Shown: in pieces, positions 19,790 to 31,231 of the stretch
Numbering within the stretch: position 1 is the stretch's first letter
Layout of the letters: each line of letters begins with the position of its first letter
From: Coenobita brevimanus
Lineage: Eukaryota; Arthropoda; Malacostraca; Decapoda; Coenobitidae
NCBI GenBank assembly: GCA_032717465.1
Contig: CM064732.1
Location: 38,102,888-38,166,887, forward strand
Reading direction: 5' to 3'
Length of the DNA: 64,000 bases
Notes under the pieces: generated by a model
The model's database searches: none
The model's input: only the letters and a program-made list of their open reading frames with translations
What the model was told of the DNA's origin: nothing
Program-made: the position numbers and the translations under genes

Positions 19790-21514
19790 GAAACTAAATC
19801 ATCCAAGGAGATAAGTGTGGCATCATGGAATATGGGAAGTTTTAAGGGTGGAGTGGGAGAAGTAGTTGAGGCATTGAGTAGGAGTTGGGTAGGTGGGTGA
19901 ATGTGAGATGTGTACAGGAAGTCAGGTATAGGGGAGGATCAGCCAGAATGATTGCCAGGAGGGATGGTCATTACTAGTTGTTTCGGCAGGGTATGCCAGA
20001 TGGATATGGTGGTGTTTGTGTGTTGGTTAAGGAGAAATGGGTGGAATATGTCATGAATGTAATTAGAGTTGGTGAAAGAATAATAGTATTGAAAATTTTG
20101 TTCAGTGGGTTAGTGTTTGCTTTTATATCGGCATATGCTCCACAGGCAGGTTTGGATGAGGTAGAGAAAGTTAGATTCTGGGATGACCTAATACGTGTAG
20201 TAAGTGTTATGGTGGATGATGAGATTCTAGTTTTGGGAGAGGAGGAGAGGACTTAAATGGTCATGTAGGTGAAGCAGCACAAGAATATGAAGGAGTACAT
20301 GGGGGATGTGCATGTACAGTGCACTCTCACACAATGCGAGTTTATGGGCAGCAGAAACCCTCACATTCTACAATATCGCATTGTGTGAACGTAAGAACTT
20401 ATGGGAAAAATGGTATATGGTGGATAGCCCACCCAGGGCTTGATCTTCGGTTCCCCTTCCAGCCTACTCTACCCTACTAAAACTTTGTCTAATAGTACTT
20501 CTAATTGGACCAACAAAGAAAACAACATTTAGAACACCATGTACCTTTCTTTAAGTGACTTCTGGGCTGTTAAGAAGGGAAGGGGTGGGTATCTGAGGCT
20601 TGGGGCATCTACTCTTTCCCCATGAGGCGGGGCGCCCCATTGTTGCTCTCACTGCTGATGTTTCCTGGAGGTGCCATAGAGCCATCAAAGTTGACAGCCG
20701 AGACCATGATGAACAGGTGGGTACTGCTTCGATGCTGAAATAGACCACAGGATGCAAGGTACAACATATATTCTCGCGGCAATATGGAGGAGAAGTGTCT
20801 GTTTACCTAGGAATGTCGGTAGATGGCATGCAGATAGTGGCCAGCCGCCTGCCAGTTTGAATCTGGTTCGTTGCCAGTCACCTGCCTTCGTATGACTGAC
20901 TTGCATTGTCCAGCCCGACACTCATAGTATTGGCGGGAAGTCCATTATTGCCTTGGAATCATACAGCCGATTCGCATGTTGGGAAGTTCGAGTCCCTGAT
21001 TTCGCATTTGATAAAAATAAGCATTTTTTGGGTTGACCTCGCATTGTAGGTGATTCGCACTGTGTGGTTCGCATTGTGTGGGGGTGCACTGTAGTACAAG
21101 AAATGAGGAAAGGAGACTTGAGTTTGGGGAGGCAATGAACATGATTGTTTGTAACACATATTTTAGGTAAAGGGAGAGTACAGTATATTAATTACATACG
21201 AGTCTAGGGGAAATAGCAACCAGATAGACTATTTCCTGGTCAGGAGAGCTGTTAGGAGGTTATTGAGTTATGTTAAGTTATGGGGAGTGAGTATTGTGTA
21301 CTGCAACACAAGTTATTGATACGTGACATGGTGCTTAAGGAGTGGGTGATGAAAAAGAAAATCTTATGCACCTAGGAGGAAAATATGCAAGTTGAAAAAC
21401 CAAGCAGTAAGGGATGCCCTCTTAGCGAGATGAGTAGAGTGGTGGCTGAACAGGGAGACGTTGACAGAAGCGTTAATGAACAGTACAGAGCCCTCAAGAA
21501 CAACCTCTAGAGAG
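19790..21514 (+). pseudogene. PHD-RTE-2 endonuclease, split by MITE M1
   Basis: EISVASWNMGSFKG near 19820 and DGYGGVCVLVKEKWVEYVMN near 20000 are followed by FISAYAPQAGLDEVEKVRFW and DEILVLG near 20230 (the GD..N site). Coding resumes after M1 at 21094 with EFGEAMNMIVCNTYFR and NQ(I)DYFLV-type sequence in broken frames. This is the order of an RTE/AP-like endonuclease (N, Y, D-x-N, TYF and IDY motifs). At least three stops or frame slips are present before M1. Confidence 0.7.
20317..21091. mobile_element. M1, 775 bp TA-flanked MITE inside PHD-RTE-2
   Basis: The left end is CAGTGCACTCTCACACAATG. The reverse complement of the right end is CAGTGCACCCCCACACAATG. The ends are therefore terminal inverted repeats of about 22 bp, directly bordered by TA at 20315-20316 and 21092-21093. 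Removing it rejoins the endonuclease reading (GGCA..STRNEE). TA target and CAGT ends point to mobilisation by a Tc1/mariner or pogo/Tigger-type transposase. The interior has no convincing ORF, so it is non-autonomous. Confidence 0.85.
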
Positions 21515-22325
21515 TTTTTTTTTTTTTTTTTTTTATTTATTTTTTTTTTTTTTATAAAGAAAGAAGGAGCCAAAGGCCAGGAGCCTGCATACTGTTCCTT
21601 CCAAGAAAAAAACAATACAAAAGAGAGCCAAATTCAAGATCCGTTAATTTCAAGATATCTGGACACACTGCTTTTGAAAGGCTGGAGATCATAGGAAGTA
21701 GGAAATACAGACAGAGGGAGACAGTTCCAGAGTTGACGTGTTGCATAAATGAAGGACTGGGAGTAACGGTTAACTCCTGCATTAGAGAGATGGACAGAAA
21801 AGGGATGAGAGTGTGTTGCTAGACGGGTGCTATGCGCCCATCGTAGAGGTGGAGGGATGCAGGCAAACAGTTCAGAGGAACAGTGACCATTGAAGTAGCG
21901 ATAGAAAAAAGATGAAGATGCAACAGTGCAGCGAAGAGGCAGAAGTTGAAGTGAGCCAGTAAGAGGAGGAGAGTTAATGAGACAAAAAGCATTTAACTCA
22001 AACCTGTTGAGAAGAGCTGTATGTGAGGAGCCTTCCCACACATGAGAGTTGTACTCCGCACAGGGGTGAATAAAGCCCGTGTATGAGGTCCACAACTGTG
22101 CAGGAGTAAAGAAGGTACGGAGTCGGCAGATTAAGAGCGTGGATGGACAAAGGGCCCCGAGACATGAAGTAATGTGGTGGTGGGATGAGGGTGTAGAAGC
22201 CACAGTTCGAGAGAAAAGAAGGCTTTTCTTGAAATAGAAACAGGATGGTAACAAAGAGAAATACTTGGCAGTCCAGTGCAAGGCTGGAAGAGAGGTTAAC
22301 AGGGCAAAGTCTGAGTCTCAGAGAC
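21515..22325 (-). mobile_element. LINE-D, 5'-truncated Jockey-like fragment with A-rich tail
   Basis: A 215-residue open frame at 21634-22281 on the minus strand encodes the C-terminal region of a LINE RT: LWTSYTGFIHPCAEYNSHVW, RCTVASSSFFYRYFNGHCSS, HSHPFSVHLSNAGVNRYSQS and LWNCLPLSVFPTSYDLQPFK. It ends next to a long A-rich tail (T-rich on the plus strand, 21515-21555), typical of target-primed insertion. It lies between the endonuclease and RT of PHD-RTE-2. The RT catalytic core is missing. Confidence 0.75.
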
Positions 22326-22329
22326 ATTT

Positions 22330-24230
22330 ACTTGACAATCTGAAGTGTGGAAAAGGAAGAATATATTTAAGGTGGCAGATCACATGAAGAGGGAAAATAT
22401 GGATATCATAGGTGAGCAGTGTTTGAAGAATGATGTAGGAAAGGTTGTGGTGAACAGTGGGGATATTAAAGACACCAGGAGAGAGCATTACAGCTGGTTG
22501 TTGAATGAGGAGTTTGACAGGGACAGGGAAGGTTTGGAGCCAGCAGATCCAGTGTCTGACCCATGGCCTCTTATTGACGCTGCTACTCTGAGCAGAGCAA
22601 TTGGTAGGATGCAGGTGGGGAAGGTAGCAGGTGTGTCTGGATTGACTGCTGCAATGTTGAAAGTCTCAGGAGATACAGGAGTGGGGTTAATCACTGACTT
22701 GATAAATACGATTATATATGAGTGTGTTGTCCCAGATGATTGGCTGAAGAGTGTAATTGTAAATGTGTACAAGGGGAAGGGTGATGCCTTGGAAAGAGGG
22801 AATTATAGAGGCATAAAGCTTTTGGACCAGGTAATGATGGTAATGGAGAGAGTTCTAGAAGGTATGATTAGAGAAAGAATGCATATTGATGAGATGCAGG
22901 TTGGGTTATGCCAGGTATAGGGACCACTGATGCCATATTCATTGTTTGACAGCTTCAGGAAAGAAAGGGGAACTGTACTTCATTTTTGTTGATTTGGAGA
23001 AGGCCTTTGACAGAGCCCCTAGAGAGGTGGTGAAGTGGACAGTGAGAAAGCTTGGGACTGAGAGTGGCCAGTTAGGGTGCTTATGGCCACATATGTGGGT
23101 ACCTGCACCCAGGTAAGGATGAGATATGAGTGACAAGTTTTCCATGAATGTTGGTGTGCATTAGGGATCAGTCTTGAGCCCCCCTGTTGTTTGGTATGGT
23201 ACGTGAAGCCCTCTCACATGACTTCAGAAATGGTCTCCCATAGGATATGCTCTATGCTGATGATTTGGTGCTGATTGCAGAGAATGAAAAGGATGCAGAG
23301 GAAAGATTTCAAAGTGATCATATGTGGCATTAGGGCTTAAGAGTAAATGCAGATAAAACATAATTAATGGTGTCTAGGGCTGTTCACAGTACTGTCAAAG
23401 AAGAGGGTGAGTGGCCATGTACTATTTGTAACAAGGGCATGGGAAGTAATTCCATTTTGTGCAGTATTTGTGATAAATGAGTGCATAAGGGATATACTGG
23501 CATTAGAGGTAGACTGTGAGATTGTCCTGATTTTATGTGTGTGGTGTGTCGAGCATGTGGAGATTGTCAGGTGTGAATGGATTGAACTGCTGGTGAGTCT
23601 CTTGAGTGTGTGGAAGCGTTCTGTTATTTGGGAGACATGTTATTTGCTGGAGGTGGGACTGGAGCTAGCTCTGTGGCTAGAGTGAGGGGTTGTTGGAAAA
23701 GTTCAGGGAGCTGTTGCCTCTCCTGACATTGAGAGGATTCTCCCTCCATGATAAAAGATCTTTGTATGTGGCATGGGATAGGAGTGTAATGCTGTATGGT
23801 AGTGAGACCTGGGCAGTAAAGGAAACGGATATTTGTAGGCTCAGATGTACAGAAATAACAATGATTAGGTGGATGTGTGGTGCATCCCTGAGTTCGAGGC
23901 CTGGGGGTACTAGGTTTACGATGGAAGAGTTGAGAGGTAGGATGGGACTGGAGTGTATTGGTGTTGTGATGAGGAGAGGTAGATTGAGATGGTTTGGGCA
24001 TGTGAAGAGGATGGGGGATGATAATTTGGTGCAGAATGTGAGAAATGTTAATGATAGGGGTAGGATAACGAGAGGTAAACTGAAAAAAGACCTAGGATGA
24101 GGTCATTGAGTATGACCTCAGGGATAACAGGGCCTAATCAAGGAAGCTGCCAGAGATCGAGCAGCATGGAGAGCTGCCATTAGGTGAGCATGTAAGCATG
24201 TTGAAGCCTTCAAAAGTGAAACAAAATGAT
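22330..24230 (+). pseudogene. PHD-RTE-2 reverse transcriptase and decayed PHD finger
   Basis: An open block 22345-22920 encodes VADHMKRENMDIIGEQCLKN, RMQVGKVAGVSGLTAAMLKV, DDWLKSVIVNVYKGKGDALE, NYRGIKLLDQVMMVMERVLE: RT blocks 0-3. The remainder is in broken frames: FIFVDLEKAFDRAPREVVKW near 23000, LYADDLVLIAENEKDAEE near 23260, a damaged zinc finger (CTICNKGMGSNSILCSICDK then a stop) near 23420, and 23690-24100 with MLYGSETWAVKETDICRLRC and LRWFGHVKRMGDDNLVQN. Clearly non-functional and older than PHD-RTE-1. Confidence 0.8.
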
Positions 24231-24240
24231 AGATAGGTAG

Positions 24241-24490
24241 GTAGATGAATAGATAGATTGATAGCTAGATAGAGGTAGGTAAATATTTATATATAAGGCA
24301 AATAAGGGTAACACATGCCAGCATTTTCCTTTAATGTATTTCGCCAGATTTTTGTACAACTCACAAGGTCATCATCAGTGTACAGATGGAGAGTCCTACC
24401 ATGGTGCATAAACCCATTGAATTACTTAAGTTATGGATCTAAAGTTTACATAAAATTTTTGTCTATGCTGCACACCTCAGTAAGCATAAG
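24241..24490. other. GATA-like tail and unassigned spacer
   Basis: 24228-24280 is impure GATA/TAGG repeat forming the PHD-RTE-2 tail. 24290-24490 is AT-rich with no recognised gene or element. Confidence 0.5.
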
Positions 24491-24850
24491 ATTTATCTAT
24501 CTGTAGCCTGACTTCCTAATCTTGCAAAGGGTGGCCGCAGACAAAAACGCCTCCAAGTCGTTCTGTCACCCACCATTTGACTACCCTCCCCACAACTCAC
24601 TCCCCCCTCCCTCATATACCTCTCAACTCCATCCCTCCACCTCTTCCTTGGTCTACACCTCCCTTTCCCTCCCTCCACCTCACCTACATACATCCTCTTA
24701 GTCAGTATTTCATTCTCCATTCTCTCCACATGTCCAAACTACTTCAGTGTATTTCTCCTAATCTTCTCAACCACATCCACATCCACCCCACAACATTCCT
24801 TCACTTCTTCATTCATCAACCTGTCCCTCCATGTCACTCCACACGCTCCT
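24491..24850 (-). mobile_element. RTE1c, 3'-end fragment
   Basis: A short ATCTATCTG tail, then the RTE1-like terminus (AGCCTGACTTCCTAATCTTG) and antisense coding for the RTE1 C-terminus (MERMENEILTKRMYVGEVEG, RWRDGVERYMREGGVS). The closing CGHPFRD is frameshifted. 5'-truncated near 24850. Confidence 0.8.
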
Positions 24851-24889
24851 AAGATTATACACCAAGAAATAGATTTGTTTAATTTCATT

Positions 24890-25440
24890 CTGCTTATAAA
24901 GGCTCCAGCATTCTTGCATGAGTCATTGGTGTTGATCTAATGGCGGATCTCCATGGTTCTCGATCTCGGGCAGCCTCCCTTTTCACTTTCTTATCCATTA
25001 GGTTATAATCTTTTACCTTCATCCCAAGTCTTTTTCAGTCTGCCTCTCACAGCCCTACCCCTGATTTTCAGATTTCTAACCATGTGCACCCAGTTGTCTT
25101 CCTCCATCCTCTCAACATACCCAAAGCCATTTCTCACCTTCTGCACCCAGTTGTCTTCCTCCATCTTCTCAACATACCCAAAGCCATTTCTCACCTTCTG
25201 CACCCAGTTGTTTTCCTCAGTCCTCTCAACATACCCAAACCATCTTACTCTACCCTCCTCACCACGGCACCAATTTTCCAGTCCCATTCTTCCTCTTTAC
25301 TCTTCGATCACAATCCTTGTCCCCCCAGGCCCCATATTCAAGGACACCCTATACATCCATCAAATCATTGTCATTTTTGTACATTTGAACTTATGAATAT
25401 CCTCTTCATTTAATGCCTAGGTCTCACTACCACACAGCAT
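24890..25440 (-). pseudogene. PHD-RTE-3, diverged C-terminal fragment
   Basis: The minus strand encodes WRSAIR and MTHARMLEPL at the 3' side (compare WRAAIR and THASMLEPLK in PHD-RTE-1). It also carries RGRAVRGRLKKTWDEG and three successive copies of GYVERMEEDNWVQKVRNG where other copies have one, then RIGRM-type sequence up to the YGSET region. Broken by stops. It stands for a third, diverged copy of the PHD-RTE tail. Confidence 0.7.
25084..25245. repeat. 57-bp in-frame tandem repeat, about three copies
   Basis: The unit begins CTGCACCCAGTTGTCTTCCT and is repeated at 25084, 25141 and 25198, exactly 57 bp apart (19 codons). The first two units differ at only a few bases; the third is partial and more diverged. 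Confidence 0.9.
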
Positions 25441-25658
25441 AACACGCCTAATACTGATATTGTGATATTCTAATAATGTGGATATTTGTCTGATTTCTTT
25501 TATAATTTTAGTACTTTGTGTTATTAAACATTGAGGTTGATGAGATATGTTTTCCCCAAACTAGTCACCTTTAATAAGTATGAAGTGAAACATCATCTTC
25601 ATTCTTCTTGGCTGACTTTATAAGATTCCTCGTGGGTACCTCTGTCGTGGAGACTGCA

Positions 25659-26425
25659 CAGTGATCCCTCTATTATCCGAAGTTATAGAGCCAAAGGTAT
25701 GTCCTGGCAGTGGCTCCATCCCCTGGCCCCCCTTCTTACATAACCAAGCTTTGAAAGCCAGTGTAACAGGCCACTACAGTACATCATTCAGCACTTGTTC
25801 CTGTTGTTTAACACTGCTCTGTCTGGTCAAGCACACCTAAAAATGCTGTGGGCACACAAACCATAATGGGAAAATGTAATACAATCATGGTGAAATAGAA
25901 TATAATCATGGTACAGTACAGGAAGCTAGATTAAAGTCATCATCAGCACGCACAATTCAACCATCCTCCATTAGTCTTACCCAGGATCTCCTGCTTCTCC
26001 AGAGTCAGCATTACCCTCTTTCTTTTCCCTGGTGGAGGGGCCGTCATCACACACCGTTGGAAGAGGAATGCAAGGAATAACAAGGCCCTAAGTAGGGAGG
26101 AAAAACACCTGAAGCCACCACGTGTGCAGCCATAACAGCCATCTGAGAGGAGCCGTTCACTACAATGTCACTGTGCGGGAACTGAGAACGACCAAGGGGG
26201 TCTCTAGCGGTGCTGGGTGAACTACCCAGCCAAACAGGGTGACATCACTGGGTATTCCTGCCTGGCCGGGTACAAAAATGTTTGCGCAGCCAAAATTTCC
26301 TCCCGGATGCATGCATTTTGTCTGGATAAAATGGAAAAATGCACGAATAATGGTTTCGAACAGCCAGATCACAGCATCCGGGTAATGGACTGTCAGGGTA
26401 ATGGACGTCCGGATTGTAGAAAGAT
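25659..26425 (-). mobile_element. T3, deleted Tigger derivative
   Basis: The left terminus CAGTGATCCCTCTATTATCC matches the Tigger terminal repeat of T1/T2 (CAGTAATCACTCTAATATCC). The right side (about 26385-26425) carries a diverged copy, TGGACGTCCGGATTGTAG. On the minus strand near 26045-25985 the start of the transposase survives (MTAPPPGKRKR, MLTLEKQEIL), like MMAPPPEERKRVVLTLEKKR in T1; the rest of the coding region is gone. Non-autonomous, about 0.77 kb, directly next to the (TA)n tract. No other gene is visible in this stretch. Confidence 0.7.
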
Positions 26426-26427
26426 TA

Positions 26428-28066
<1,639 letters not shown>

Positions 28067-28100
28067 AGACAAAAACGATGAAGCCACTAAATGCAGAGAT

Positions 28101-29685
28101 ATGATGCTGAAGCGAGTTGAAGAATTTTACAAAGAACTGTATGCATCAAAGACAGTAGTACCAATATTTTCTGTTGACACAAGTGAAATATTTGAGATAA
28201 CACCAGACGAAGTAAATATTTCTCTTAAAAATATGAAAAGAGGGAAGGCTCCGGGAGAAGATGGAATAGTAGCAGATTTACTTTTGGATGCAGGAGCAGA
28301 AGTACAAACTAGGCTTGCTCACTTATTTACCCAATGTATAAAACAGAAGAAAATTCCCAAAACATGGTGTAATGCAATTGTTATTCTACTTTGTAAAAAA
28401 GGCGACTCAAAAGACCTTAGTAACTATCAACCCATTAGCTTGCTATCAGTCATTTACAAACTTTTCACTAAAGTCCTTACAAACAGAATAGCTACAAATT
28501 TGGAGGAAAACCAACCTCGTGAACAGGCAGAATTCCGATGCGGGTATTAGACCACTGATCATCTGCGCATAATGAATCAGCTAATTGAGAAAACTACAGA
28601 ATATAATAAACCACTGTGCTTAGGTTTTGTTGATTACGAAAAGGCTTTCGACTCAGTGGAGCACATAGCAATTATAAATTCATTGCGTAGGAATAAGGAG
28701 TGAATGAGAACACTGTAAAACTGCTCGAAAACATATATAAAGAGGGAACTGCTGCAGTTAAATTACATAAGAACTCAGAGAAAATTAAGATTAGAGAAGG
28801 GCGTCAGGGAGTTACAATTTCACCAAAGTTATTTACAGCATGCCTAGAAAGTATTTTCAGAAAGCTAGACTGTGAAAACAAAGGAGTAAACATAGATGGA
28901 GAAAAGCTAAACCATTTAAGATTTGCAGATGACATTGTCCTAATCTCAGAAACAGCAGTGATGTTGCAAGAAATGTTAAATGACCTGAACAGAGAAAGTC
29001 TCAAAGTAGGGCTAAAGATGAACCGGAGTAAAACTAAAGTAATGTTTAATCCTCACACACCAAAGAGCGTCATAAGAATAAGTGGAGAAATTCTTAAAGA
29101 AGTTGAGGAGTACAATTACCTGGGACAAATATTAAAATTAACGAAAGAACATGATAGCGAAATAAAAAGACGCATTACAATTGGATGGAAAGTTTTCGGT
29201 AAACGTAGGGACATTATGAAAAGTAGCTTGCCAGTTTGTATGAAACAGAAAGTATATAACGAATGTATAATTCCAGCTATGACGTATGGTTGTGAGACTT
29301 GGAAACTGACAAAATCGATGAAAAATAAATTAATTCGTTCTCGGAGAGCAATGGAAAGGTCAATGTTGGGAATATCTTTAAGAGACAGGAAAAGATCAAC
29401 TTGGGTGAGAGAGCAGACTAAAGTCAAAGATATTATAGAAGTTATAAAAGAACAGAAATGGAGGTGGGCAGGTCATGTAGCAAGAACAAGGGATAGTCGA
29501 TGGAGCAAGAGGTTGACTGACTGGACACCAAGAGATGGTAAGCGTAGCAGAAAAAGGCCAGACAGGAGGTGGAGAGATGAGATAGAGAAATTTGCCTGGA
29601 AAACGTGGCAAAGATTGGCTCAGCCAAGGAATTCGTGGAGAAGGTTGGGGAGGCCTTTGTTCAGCAGTGGACTTATAATGGCTGA

Positions 29686-29700
<15 letters not shown>
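28101..29700 (+). pseudogene. RTE3 reverse transcriptase
   Basis: 28101-28550 encodes RGKAPGEDGIVADLLLDAGA, KTWCNAIVILLCKKGDSKDL and NYQPISLLSVIYKLFTKVL, then a TAG at 28548-28550 right after EFRCGY. VDYEKAFDSVEH follows, then a frame slip near 28690. 28700-29700 is open: RQGVTISPKLFTACLESIF, LRFADDIVLISETAVMLQ (catalytic FADD), YNYLGQILKLT, MTYGCETWKLT, WRWAGHVARTRDSRW and the RRLG...FSS end. The enzyme is dead in this copy, but the damage is limited to a few sites. Confidence 0.85.
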
Positions 29701-29741
<41 letters not shown>

Positions 29742-29970
29742 TATATATATATACAGTTTAGCCATTATAACTCGCGAGGGTTAAGTGCCCAGACCCATCA
29801 CGTATGTGGTAAATTCACGTATACATTCTGCCCTTGTGTGCACATAATTACGCATGTCTACTAAGTATATTACATCTGAATAATACTGTTTATGCATTAC
29901 ATACACCTTATAAACTATAAGTATGAAAAACAACGAACGTAAGAAATTTAACACTGAAACCTGACAAGCA

Positions 29971-30228
29971 CAAGCGTAGGTGGAGACACTTCAGCAGTCT
30001 AGTGTACAAACCCTCACTGCCTCCCATATGCTACATTCTGCCTTCTTTATTGTCCAAACAGTTGACTCATTCACCCCAAACATACGGTTCCAAGCCAATC
30101 CACAGGCATAGGTGGAGACACTTTAGCACAGACTGGTGCACTAGCCCTCACTGACTCCCGTATGCTACGTTCTGTCTTCTTTATTGTAAGAACAGTTGTC
30201 TCACCCCAAACACACGGTTCAGAGACAA
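29971..30228. repeat. Imperfect ~132 bp tandem duplication in T4
   Basis: AGGTGGAGACACTT, CCTCACTG, ATGCTACRTTCTG and TCACCCCAAACAYACGGTTC recur in the same order at 29971-30102 and 30103-30228, with scattered differences. Confidence 0.75.
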
Positions 30229-30436
30229 TTCACCATGAAGTCAATTCACCATCAAAACATGGGCGATTCCCTGTCATTCTATAATTATACTTATTATTGA
30301 TTAATTAATACTTTAATAACTAATTTTCAGGGAGATTTTATAACTCATATAAGTAAAAAACTAGTGTACTGTACTTGCTAAATAAACTGGTATGTGAATA
30401 AATGACGGGGAATCGTCCTGACGGGGAATTGTCTCC
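30222..30436. mobile_element. M3-a, small MITE-like module nested in T4
   Basis: Left GAGACAATTCACCATGAAGT and the complement of the right end GAGACAATTCCCCGTCAGGA form an imperfect inverted repeat. The interior shares TTATTATTGATTAATTAATA-like AT-rich sequence and AATACTTTAATAACTA with M3-b at 63211-63446. No ORF. Confidence 0.6.
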
Positions 30437-30743
30437 GACATTCCTCCCTTAAGTTTGTCCAGCACTTTAACTTTCTCTGTCAGCAACATCACTTTACGAG
30501 TCCGTTTTGGTGTGTTACCACATGCATCACTAGCACTATCCTTAGGCCCCAGGTTGGCAGACAAGACAAGCAATCACTGAAAGGCAGAAAAATAAGCCAC
30601 AAATAACGATTTGCGAGTCATGCATGGTTCGACCGTCGGAATCAAACTGACTGTGTGGACCGACCTCCCACAGTCCCAGGGATGTTCTGCCCAGAGACCC
30701 AATATATCGTACCATAGCGTGAAAATTATTGTATCTTACCCTA

Positions 30744-31231
30744 AAATTATCATACAGGTAAATTTTCAATTAAAACAATGAATAAATTGTTCATTTTTAA
30801 TTCATAGGTATTTTATGGTACAGTGAAATTACTTATTTAACATAGTTATGCAGAAAAAAATGATTGTTCTTAAAAATATTAGTCTCTACATTTTCATTGA
30901 TTGCATTTTCATTCCGAGTCCGATGGGATACATAGGCCTACTTCGCTTTCTTCACACTCCTCTGAATACAAAGTCTGATTATTCATTCTGTTTAGCATTT
31001 CATGTGTTGGTTTAAATGCTGAGCAAGACATGCCTGATTCTTTGATGCACCAACCACCAAGTAAAGTTTGAACTTCTAAGTTCTTGACAATTATGGGGTC
31101 GGCCAGGCTTGGCCCTGACCTCCCATGGGACTGGGGGTGGAAAAGAATTTCCTGAGTGACTCAGGGGAAGCGTGGGTTACTGGGGTGTGGGCACAATGAA
31201 CCTTGTGGCGGGAATACTGAGTGTTGTTAAC
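30744..31231. other. No recognised feature
   Basis: AT-rich to about 31090, then a GC-richer 130 bp stretch (GGGGTCGGCCAGGCTTGGCC, CATGGGACTGGGGGTGG). No ORF, terminal repeats or RNA gene can be supported. Confidence 0.5.

Larger units (their letters stand above)
19620..24240 (+). mobile_element. PHD-RTE-2, long decayed copy of the PHD-finger RTE-like element
   Basis: A plus-strand element traced from an endonuclease start near 19810 to a GATA-like tail at 24228-24280, and interrupted by MITE M1 and LINE-D. Its RT half aligns with PHD-RTE-1 over its full length, but with many stops and small indels (for example the PHD region 23405-23580 has lost key residues). The 5' limit is unclear. If the cold-shock ORF belongs to it, the element starts near 17.9 kb. 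Confidence 0.75.
29754..30743 (-). mobile_element. T4, Tigger/pogo-like relic with its own terminal repeats
   Basis: The left end in the cleaner second copy (52647) reads CAGGTAAGCCCTTAATTCAC then GCGAGGGTTACGTTCC. The right end (30709-30743) carries the diverged complement (CATAGCGTGAAAATTATTG, CTTACC). Inside, minus strand 30430-30573 encodes ACGNTPKRTRKVMLLTEKVK and VLDKLKGGMSE, the CENP-B/Psq-type DNA-binding helix at the N-terminus of Tigger transposases. The rest of the transposase is absent. About 1 kb, non-autonomous, with MITE M3-a nested inside. Confidence 0.65.

Noticed and set aside
21998..22327. 109-codon minus-strand ORF with hydrophobic N-terminus resembling a membrane protein
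   Set aside because: An alternative frame of the LINE-D RT C-terminal fragment; hydrophobicity comes from the frame shift.
25084..25245. CRISPR-like regular repeat
   Set aside because: The units are contiguous with no spacers and lie inside a retroelement coding relic of a eukaryotic genome.
30590..30660. tRNA-like stretch containing GGTTCGACC
   Set aside because: No acceptor, D or anticodon arms could be paired, and the sequence lies inside the T4 relic.
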